Shown here: positions 55,857-64,000 of the stretch, in pieces
Position numbering within the stretch: position 1 is the stretch's first letter
Layout: each line of letters opens with the position of its first letter
From: Neopestalotiopsis rosae
Taxonomy: Eukaryota > Ascomycota > Sordariomycetes > Amphisphaeriales > Sporocadaceae
Assembly: GCA_023078685.1 (NCBI GenBank)
Contig: JALGAS010000008.1
Span: forward strand, 2,852,001 to 2,916,000
Reading direction: 5' to 3'
DNA: 64,000 bases
Notes under the pieces: model-generated
Told to the model about the DNA's origin: nothing
The model's database searches: none
Seen by the model: the letters and a program-made list of their open reading frames with translations, nothing else
Position numbers and translations under genes: made by a program

Positions 55857-58590
55857 CTACTGGCCAAACTCTGCTTCCAGGCCCAGGTCTTGCAATTCAT
55901 GACTGTGATTTTGGGGGTAATCGAACTTGTCCAGCGGGAGCTCTTCCTCTGGCGTGCGCATTCCTATCCCGCTGTCGTCGGGGTTGCCAGAGATTCCCAG
56001 AGAGTCGCGCGTATGACTGTCTAATTGCGGTGGGAATGGTGCGCGATTTGCTTGAGGTGGAGCAACTTTGGTTGCTTTGTTGCTGTTATCATTGTTGCCC
56101 TGGTTTCTGTTCAAGCTGTGCGAGCTCTGTCGGTTCGGAACTGCCGCAGATCGAGAAGGGAGAGCCTGGCTAGTTGCCCTGGGAATTGATGACTTGAGCT
56201 GCATGAAGCCGCCCTGCTCGCCCAAAAAGCATATCATCTCATCAACCCAACATTTGGTTACCCACCAAGATCCGAAGCTCTTACCCTGGTTGATCGTGAT
56301 GTCGCGCATGACGGCGGTGCCTACCCCTTGAACACACGATACCACATCCTCAGCGGCGGCATAAGGAAATTTCTTATGGAGCGCCTGGAGGAAGTTGACC
56401 CATCGATCGAGTATGTTCTGGCCAGTCTCGCCGCCGAGGGTCTCGGTCTGTGGTGCCCTGCCGCTCCTGGTAGCTACGTCGCCATACAGAGTCTGGCACT
56501 CTATATCCCATGGCACGTTCTGGGGGTCCAAGAGTTCGCGGATCTCGTTGAGCAATAACATTACGAGGTCATCCATGCCACGAGTTGGCACGACTTCGGC
56601 AACCTTGCGAATTCTAACCATTGTGATCCAGTCAATGTACATTTGGTCGCGGTTGGCTGGGTTCGATAGCATGTTTGCCGCTGCATGGGCCGTCAGATTG
56701 ACACGGAGAGCTCGGTCGAGAAGGGCTGCGAAAATGCTGGCTGGGGCTTCCTTTGCCTGCACCACATGCCGCGGTTGGCCCTGGAACGATTCGCGGATAT
56801 GGAGAACGAGCCTTTCCGAGATGTTGCGAAAGGTATCCAGCACTGGTTTCGGGACGACCTGCAAGGTAAGATTGGAGATGATGTGCATCATTCTTTGATA
56901 CAAGACAAAGTCGCACTGCTCAATCCAAAGAGCCACGCTCGGACTCGAGAAAAGCTTCTGTACGGGCATAGTAAGAGTACCTTGAAAGGAAGTATACAGA
57001 TGGAAAAAGGTCTTTTCCCTGCAATAACGGATACACTCGACAAGTGATGTGCAGTGGCTTCGGTAGAGTGCTGTTAGCGACATGGCTGCGTCAGGGTCAG
57101 TGCCTTCAGGTAAGAAAGACTTGATCTGAGGCAAAACGAGCACGTCTGAGAACGCGTCCGCTGGCAAAGGTGTGAACGCCATGCGCAGCATAGTCTTTGA
57201 AGTTGTAGACTGAACTTGATCGATACTCGAGAAATCTGGCGAGTTGTAGAAGCTGTGAGCTCTGCTGTCATTCGACCGTGAGAGAGCTGGCGCGTCAGGT
57301 TGAACAGGAAGCTCAGGGGAGGGAAGAGCAGCCTTGTGCGTATTATGAGAAGGTGACTGCGACTTTGAGAACCTGTTCTAATTGTTAGAGCTGCACATAA
57401 GTTTCCTCGAATTGGGGCATTGCAGATGGCAACATACGAAACGTCTTGAGCAAAACTGCCAGGGTCCTGATACGACATAGCACCTTGGGAAGGCTCCTGG
57501 CTCTCCGGGCCCTCATCTGCCAGATTGAAGTTCACATAGTGATATTTCGATTCTCCGCGGACTCCCAGTCTGCGTGTCTTGAGACCAGGAAACAGTACTC
57601 GAACCAATTTACCAAAGCTAGCAGGATTCAAGACGGTCGTCCTCTCGGTGGCGCACCGGGAAGCGTAGTTTGCGTAGACGCGACCCCTGGGTACTGAACC
57701 CTTTCCAGTGGAGCAGACCTGGTTAATCCAAAGCATGGCAAAGACCTGTCGTGTTCGTTCCGAGTTAGGGCCTCTTTCGTTTCCATGCAGCTCCTGGGCG
57801 ACATCCGCTAGGGTACGGTGTTTGTTGGCCCTAAATAAGGCACGCATCTCGTGCTCATTGTTGGCGCTCGTCTTGTTCGAGGACTTTGCGTTTCCCATAT
57901 TCAACGAGTCTCCATCGCCATTGTCATCCCGGTCCATCATTTGGCTGTCATCGGCGAAACTAGTATTTGCGCCAAAGGAATCTGCTGAAAGACCTGGATT
58001 TGGCAGGCCGTGGTGACCGTACGGCATAGGATGACCTATGGATGACTGCATGCTCGAGTCCATGGAGAATGACTGAGCGGGATGCATTTGCGAACCGGGT
58101 CGCAGTAGCATATCGTCACCGGGCAAATGGTGACCCTGCATGCCCATATCCCTCGAAGGAGCATGACCGTGGCCATGTGCATGCGCGTGTGCTTGGGCTT
58201 GGGCCTGTGCCTGTGCCTGTGCCTGGGCGTGTGCTTGAGCGTGGGCGTTGGCGTTCCATTGTTCGGGTTGAAAAGGACCGTGGTGTGGAGCAAAGCCTTG
58301 ATCGATGTTTTGCTGAGTGTTAGTGCTGTGCATCGAAGCTGTCGAAGCTCTCGAAGGCGCTCTGGTCCTCGGATGTAACTGATGATTTTGCGCAGGCATT
58401 GCGCCGGCCTCAGGAGGCTGGGACTCTATTTGTGTATTACGGTCAGCAAAGAGAGGAAGGAAGAGTAAGTAAAGAAAAGAAAAACAAGATCGCGTTGGTA
58501 AAAGTGGTATCAAGAGATGCAATTCGCCAGGATGAACAGTGTGCAGTAAAGACAAGGAATCGGGAAAGGAGTCTTCGTACCTGAGTCCAT
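55857..58590 (-). CDS. RFX1: RFX-family winged-helix transcription factor (Sak1/Rfx1 type)
   Basis: Three exons: 58590-58581 (10 nt), 58425-57438, 57372-55857; introns of 155 and 65 nt. The product is 837 aa starting MDSESQPPEAG. N-terminus: disordered, with an Ala/His/Gln repeat at about residues 55-85 (AHAQAQAQ pattern turning into HGHGH). RFX DNA-binding domain, about 190-305: MRALFRANKHRTLADVAQEL, VCSTGKGSVPRGRVYANYASRC, NPASFGKLVRVLFPGLKTRRLGVRGESKYHYVNF. A large C-terminal helical region (about 400-720) like the RFX extension/dimerisation part follows, then a Gln/Asn/Ser-rich tail. Fungal members (Sak1, Crt1/Rfx1, RfxA) control cell-cycle, DNA-damage or differentiation genes; which applies here is not visible. 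The 10-nt first exon is inferred from ATGGACTCAG followed by GTACGA; without it an internal ATG at 58399 is the next possible start. Confidence 0.9.
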
Positions 58591-60815
58591 GGTCTCTGAT
58601 GGTCTCTGCCGTGTTTGCCAATCTGGATGTCTGTCTTGAGGAAATGTTGCCCTCGGCGCTATTCAAACCGTAAACACAGACTGGGTGGGCTGCCCGCTGG
58701 TGCGCTTCGGCCGGGGGCCGTGTCGGGTCGTGGGTGGGAATGCGGAAAAGCAAGGATGCGAATGTGGATGATCGGGGGACAAAAGAGGGAGCGAAAGAAA
58801 AATAAATAGCAACTATCGCAAATCCAGAAGATCAGATACGTAGATGGATGCTCGAATGATCTACTCGGTAGGTGGACGTGGGGTTGTTTGGTGGTGGGAG
58901 GAGTTGGTCGCGATGAGTTGGGTCCGACCCAAAAGTGCACATTGCGGTTCTGGTTTGCAGAGAATGGAGAAAACACAAGGCGACGAGCAAGTAAACGAAA
59001 GCTTTGGTTGCCCCGACACCAAAATCTGGGCTGGGGGCCTTGGGCCTGAGTCAAGACAGGCGGCTGGGCGATGCGCCCCTCTGATTGGCCGCTGGGGTGC
59101 GCCCGCTGCTGCACAAGCTTGTCGATGCCAGAACCACAGCAAAGTACCTCAAATAAGACGTTGTAATTTGTCTCTGCGGCGACGAGTCAAGATTCTTTGG
59201 CAAAAACACTGTATCATCATTGGCGCGCACCAGGAGACAGATGCGCTGAAAAAGGACATTTGTAAAATGCTATACTCGCTGCCAGGGGAATTATTTTGAC
59301 TCTTCAGTGTATACCTGTGCACGAACCATTGATTTATTTTGTTATGTCAATATACATCAGATACACGAGCTTCCCAGCGTGTCAGGACTTCGCGAAAGCG
59401 GGGCATCTCAGCTCCTGGCTCCTGTGTGGCTGGCGTCGACGCCAAGCTTGGTTCGCTTCGCTCAATGCAGTAAGATCACAACAATACACATTATTTATGC
59501 CAGGCAAGTGAGAGTTGCACTCTCAAGGCTAGGTAGGGCCCGCTGCATGAACGTTGCATCATCGCAGCTCATTGTCCTTATGATGTCGTCTTGGTTCGTC
59601 TTTTTTCCTTCTTCCTGCCCTTCTAGCGGACGCTACCTATTCATACCTATCCACCACCCTCGGACCGACCGGGCATTTTGCTCAAACGACCATAATAAAA
59701 CGACCAACATGATTGTTGTGTCTTATCCCGGGATTCTGGACAAAAGAAGGAGCTGCAGTGGTCAAGCGATGCGCATCTCCATCAGGCACTGGAAAGACTA
59801 CTGGAAATGGAACTGGACGCATCCAAATGCTACTTGGCTTGATGTCTACTCCAAAGAAACAATATACAATTCTGTGGCTTCCAATCAATATGGTAGATGT
59901 TTGAAATAAATACATCTTTGAGGGAGTGGATAAACATGAGAAAATATACTGCATACAGTATCTACTATTATTGTGTATGTAGCTAGCTGCTTTGCATATG
60001 TATCACTATTCGGCACCCAAAGATGTCAAGTGCCCATCACTTGTCGTATGGACTATACTCCCGCTCTACCCGAGAAATAACCCGAAAAATACGAGACCGA
60101 GCACAAGAAGAGCAGGTACTCAAGCTCGGAATTGTAGCATTCTCTTCAATATTCTAGAAATTGCCGTGCTGGCCGCAGTTTTACTATGTATCGAATCATG
60201 GGAGAATTTTTAGGTACGCTGTCACTGCTGGAGAATGCCGTTCCACTTATTGGTAATGGATGCAAGTACATACGTTCGCACGTTGATCTTGCATGTGAAC
60301 CATGTACCCCATTGCCGGTATGTTGCAGTGGGAGCGTCAGCCGAATGTGGACACCCACCAGTCGTCATTCGTCTCTGAGCGGACAGTTTGCCGGGCTTCG
60401 TCAGTGCCAGTCAAGCACGGGGGGTGTGAAGTCATATGCAGTGTCATCATCGGCAGCTCTCCTGAACTTCTCCTGATTTCTCCTCCTTTACATTTGTCGC
60501 ATTACAAGAAATAGGTATTAGCTTTATCTTCTCGCGAGAGCTTCAGGCGCAGAAACCCAAACATTTGTACCACGTTGGCAACACTGACCACCGTCGAACC
60601 CAGTACGTTAAGCTTCCAGCCCACTTCCGGCATCATCCTGACAATTCCCTGCGGAAGCCAGGTGGCCCGTCCAGCAGCTAACCCTAACATTGCCAGCTTG
60701 ACATCACCAACAACTCCCCCACCCTCGTGCACCATTGTTCGTATCGACCTCGAACTTTTGCTTCAATCAAAACAACACAAACCATCATCAACCCCGCTGT
60801 TCACTCATAGCCAAG
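58591..60815. other. 2.2-kb divergent region between RFX gene and YOP1
   Basis: No gene supported; frames such as 59307-59909 have no start context and no family resemblance. GTTGGCAAC (60574-60582), containing an RFX-type half-site GGCAAC, lies in the YOP1 upstream region. The last about 100 bp before YOP1 are rich in CAA/CA. Confidence 0.5.
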
Positions 60816-61544
60816 ATGTCTGCTCAGGATCGCGTTCAGCAATATGTCACCCAGCTCGACAAGGAGGTACGTCGCCATCGTCAAGCTGTGGCCTTACATT
60901 TGGGACTGCCGCATGTCCGTCACTACCGAGAAGCTAATCAAGAGGTGCCTATAGCTTTCCAAGTACCCGACTCTCAACAACCTTGAGAAGCAGACCTCCG
61001 TTCCCAAGGTCTACGCTGTCATTGGTCTCGTCACCTTGTACTTCTTTTTCATCGTCTTCAACCTGGGTGGCCAACTCCTGACCAACGTTGCGGGCTTTGT
61101 CATCCCTGGCTACTACTCTCTGCAAGCCTTGTTCACCGCTAACAAGGTCGATGATACCCAATGGCTCACTGTATGTTCAAGCTCTTCGCGACATATGGTT
61201 GTAAAACTGCCAAAATCTTAATGCTAACACCAATATTTCTAGTACTGGGTCGTTTTTGCCTTCTTCACCGTCATTGAGTCTCTGGTGAACGTTGTCTACT
61301 GGTTCCCCTTTTACTTCACCTTCAAGTTTGTCTTCCTTCTGTGGCTGAGTCTGCCCGCCTTCAGGTAAGAAACCCTTTCTAGAACCGCAAGTGTACGACA
61401 GCATCGCTAACCATTCTTATCAGCGGTGCTCAGCTCGTCTTCCGATCTTTCATCCAGCCCGCCTTTGGCCGCTACTTCTCGCAGTCCGGCTCCACCGCCG
61501 CCAACCTGCGCGCCAAGGCCGACTCGATCGGCAAGAGCGAGTAA
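60816..61544 (+). CDS. YOP1: Yop1, ER membrane-shaping protein (TB2/DP1/REEP family)
   Basis: Four exons: 60816-60866, 60955-61170, 61243-61364, 61424-61544; introns of 88, 72 and 59 nt. The product is 169 aa, family length. It starts MSAQDRVQQYVTQLDKE, then LSKYPTLNNLEKQTSVPKVY. Two long hydrophobic hairpins follow (about 37-75 and 88-125), with the DP1 signature GYYSLQALFT, TQWLTYWVVFAFFTVIESL and WFPFYFTFKFVFLLWLSLP. The amphipathic C-terminus is FRSFIQPAFGRYF. Yop1 wedges into the ER membrane and generates tubules together with reticulons. All splices restore family sequence. Confidence 0.95.
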
Positions 61545-62628
61545 GCAGCTCTTCTCTCCGGGAGAGCTGCTGCTGCTTTGCACCTGTATCACCACGAGAC
61601 AAGCCATATATAAATATATATGATACGGTGCCGGTCGCACATGCAAACAAATTGCTTCGCCGACACGGCGATTTGACGATAGTTACGAAAAAGTCATGAA
61701 TGCCTACCTCGGTAGAATTGCCATTGAATAGAACGAACTAAGGTTTGGGACTTTTATAGGTCAAGGGGAGGAGTATAAGGCCACACTGGGTGTCTTTCAA
61801 GGTCAAATAGAGAAACGCAACTGTAAACTTTTTCCTAGTTTCCTACGATGAACGACATGTAATGAGGAGAATCTCGAGAAATCTAAATTGTTGGACTGTA
61901 ATCATGTGTCGAATGTGTACGTTTCGTTTCGTTGATGCTTTCCGTACCAAATCAGAGTTACTATCTTGCTTATGAATTGAGAAGTGGAAATGTTATTGGC
62001 TAATATTGCACATTTCTTAGACCAGGATGAACAGTAGGTAGTAACAATTCAATGCTTCAACTTATCAGTGCTATAATGCATTTGTGAGCTCACGATACCC
62101 TGGGAAAATATGATGCATTTTAGGGCGGGCACCACTGGAATACGAATAATGTCGAGCTTGCAAGGTAGCCCACGTGTGGATGGTGGCAGTGTCACCAAAT
62201 ACCGTCCCCTAAAAGACTGTCAAAGTGGGTGTGCCTGGCCTAATGTAGGGTGGCGGTGCTGCCGCGACTCTCCAGCGCTTCTTGGCAGGAGATCAGCGCA
62301 CTGCTAGGTGCTAAGATAGATGCTGCCGCAGTGTGAAACCCGACAGGTGATTTGAAACACTTTCCCTTCCATCTTTCAACCACCGACGACCTCGAAGAGA
62401 AGGAATCAATCTAAATTGCTCGGGCGAGATAATTTCGGATAACCAAAAGAACAACCAAGAGGTGGAAAAAAGACAAACGTGACCCCCGATCGAGGATGAG
62501 CTACGACCTCAACAATCGCTTCTAAATATAAATCCACGCCATTCGCTCGCCCACGCTCTTCGTTTCCACTCACCCTCGTCCGTCCACTGACTGCCCCTCG
62601 GGGCGGTCGCATTCTTACAACATTCGAG
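61545..62628. other. Intergenic region between YOP1 and MID1
   Basis: YOP1 3' UTR followed by the MID1 promoter. The stretch 61700-62100 is AT-rich. No coding or RNA gene recognised. Confidence 0.55.
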
Positions 62629-64000
62629 ATGCAGCTCAGTCCTCTGCAATCGCGCTTGGCTGCGTCATTAGCAGCATCGTTCCTCTTGCTTGTCGTCTAC
62701 CTCTTCCTCTTCTCGCCGCAATTCGCCCTCGCCGCGGAGATCCTGTCTGAGCATGGCGGCGCAGGCGGCGATGCATTCGATGCGTGGGCGCTGGCCGAGG
62801 ATATGGAGCAGCAGGACACCGCAGAGACGCTTGACCTGAGAAGCGACATGTACGAGCCAGACTTTCCGCTATTCGATCGGAGTGTCATTGGGCGCGCGCC
62901 CTCGGGAGTTACGAGTTTAACGAATAACGTCAAAAGCAACCAGAACCTCGACCAAGGGTCGTCGATAAGATTTGTGGTTGAGGTCGCTACGCTCTCTGGC
63001 AGAGAAGTAGACAGCTCAGAAGCATTCGAGCTACGGAGGAGGCAGGAAGACTCGCACGACACGGACAGATTTGTGGCAGAGGATGAGCAGAATGCTACCG
63101 ATCTGTCGGAAGTTGAACGGCGAGCGACGCCTACCAAGACTCTCTGGATATCTGCAAACACATGCATGCAGCCCGACAGGCCTGTGGCTAACCAGACATT
63201 CATGGATCCTCCGCAACTTACGTTGTACGTTTCAACGTCGAGCGACAATGACGCACCTGGACCGGCCGCGCCCCCTGACAATCAAAAGGTGCTTGTATTC
63301 GACGAGGGTGCCGTCATGTACAATGTGACTTTTACGGAAGACGTCTACTTCACCATCACCGCGCCAAATGTATCAGACTGGTTCACCTCGTCTCTCTACA
63401 ATGTGGATGTCGCAGCTTCAGTCGATCAGTCTTACCATTCCTACGATAGCGACACGGAGCCCGACTTGGTGTGGGTTGACAGCGATGCAGGCGCTGCCCT
63501 GCTCAGAACCGGAAATCTGACCAATAGCTCCGATACAACACTCTCCACGGCGCCATACACAATGTTTGCCTATCCACAAAATGATGCGACAGTAAAGGGC
63601 GTGATGAAGTCGTACTGCGGTCTCAAGGAGTACGCCCAGATTGGAGGCAGCCAGGCAACGACTGCCTTGATGTCGACGGGCTTGACCACGAGAGGCCAGG
63701 GTAATCTTACCAAGCAGGAGTTCTTCATTACCGGACTGAACAAGAGCTCCATATATGAAGCTATATTGGTTCAGGAGCCAGGTGTCGCGGCACCTGACTC
63801 ATTGAGCAAGAGAGATGATACTGTTGCTGGAGGCGGTGGTGTCGTCTTTCGTCAGACGGAATTCGATACCAAGTCAAGTAAGTGCTCAGAGGCAACCACA
63901 ACATGGACATTTTGAGCAAATTTTCTAACCATTTTGAACAGGCAGCACGTGTCAGGTGATCTCCAACCTCACTTTTTGCGACCAAACAGCGTACTCTGTC
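62629..64000 (+). CDS. MID1: Mid1 stretch-activated Ca2+ channel regulatory subunit (5' part, cut by window edge)
   Basis: Exons seen: 62629-63877 and 63942 to beyond 64000; 64-nt intron (GTAAGT donor, AACAG acceptor). At least 436 codons are present, against the usual about 600-650. N-terminus: MQLSPLQSRLAASLAASFLL..., a hydrophobic signal or anchor (about 10-37). A glycosylation-rich extracellular region follows, with many NxT/NxS sites, WISANTCMQP and ITGLNKSSIYEAIL. After the splice comes STCQVISNLTFCDQTAYSV, the start of the conserved Cys-rich C-terminal region that identifies Mid1. Mid1 works with the pore subunit Cch1 in Ca2+ uptake during stress or polarised growth. The ATG at 62629 is the first in frame and begins the hydrophobic segment. 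Confidence 0.92.

Noticed and set aside
59307..59909. 200-codon plus-strand frame between RFX1 and YOP1
   Set aside because: No domain, no conserved motif, codon use unlike the neighbours; the first codon context is poor.
1..64000. Transposable elements, CRISPR arrays, secondary-metabolite cluster, viral insertion
   Set aside because: No transposase, reverse transcriptase, terminal repeats, spaced repeat arrays, PKS/NRPS core genes or viral proteins were recognised; the single ABC transporter is a YOR1-type gene without biosynthetic neighbours.

Overview
The window is nuclear DNA of a filamentous ascomycete fungus, most likely a Sordariomycete with Hypocreales-like gene content. This rests on short spliceosomal introns (48-229 nt, nearly all GTRNGT-type donors, CTAAC-like branch points, YAG acceptors), 3' ends without operons, and a protein set specific to fungi (eisosome, Yor1, Mid1, Sfk1/DRAM-type, Csi2, fungal AP-3 and aspartate kinase). 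I find 20 protein genes, 19 complete and one cut by the right edge. No rRNA, convincing tRNA, CRISPR array, transposon or viral gene was seen.

Layout, left to right. 1-9 kb: CSI2-like cell-surface protein (+) facing a YOR1-type ABC transporter (-). 9-13 kb: a gene-poor gap. 13-23 kb: a SHPRH/Irc20-type SNF2-RING protein (-) divergent from mitoribosomal mS41 (+), then a CDK7/Kin28 kinase (-) divergent from an Sfk1/FRAG1/DRAM membrane protein (+). 23-29 kb: a secreted GH3 beta-xylosidase (-) divergent from a secreted GH43-CBM6 enzyme (+), sharing a 1.6-kb intergenic region with Xyr1/XlnR- and CreA-like motifs. 29-34 kb: AP-3 delta (-) divergent from EMC2 (+). 34-38 kb: a second gene-poor gap. 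38-45 kb: a Gly-rich/coiled-coil protein with a C-terminal ubiquitin-like domain (+), COQ10 (-), TRM140 (+) and a tyrosine-phosphatase-like protein (-). 45-52 kb: EIS1 (+) and a predicted secreted Cys-containing protein with a 45-unit GAA (polyGlu) tract (+). 52-64 kb: aspartate kinase HOM3 (+), an RFX transcription factor (-), YOP1 (+) and the 5' part of the MID1 calcium-channel subunit (+).

Most genes are unlinked housekeeping functions arranged as divergent or convergent pairs. The only pathway-level linkage is the xylan-degradation pair (GH3 + GH43). No new multi-gene system stands out. The best leads for a second look are the ubiquitin-like/coiled-coil protein with alternative 3' splicing, the secreted polyGlu protein, the shared xylanolytic promoter, and several very small exons that automated gene callers tend to miss. 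Exon boundaries were derived by hand from splice consensus, reading-frame continuity and family knowledge; none was tested by alignment or transcripts.
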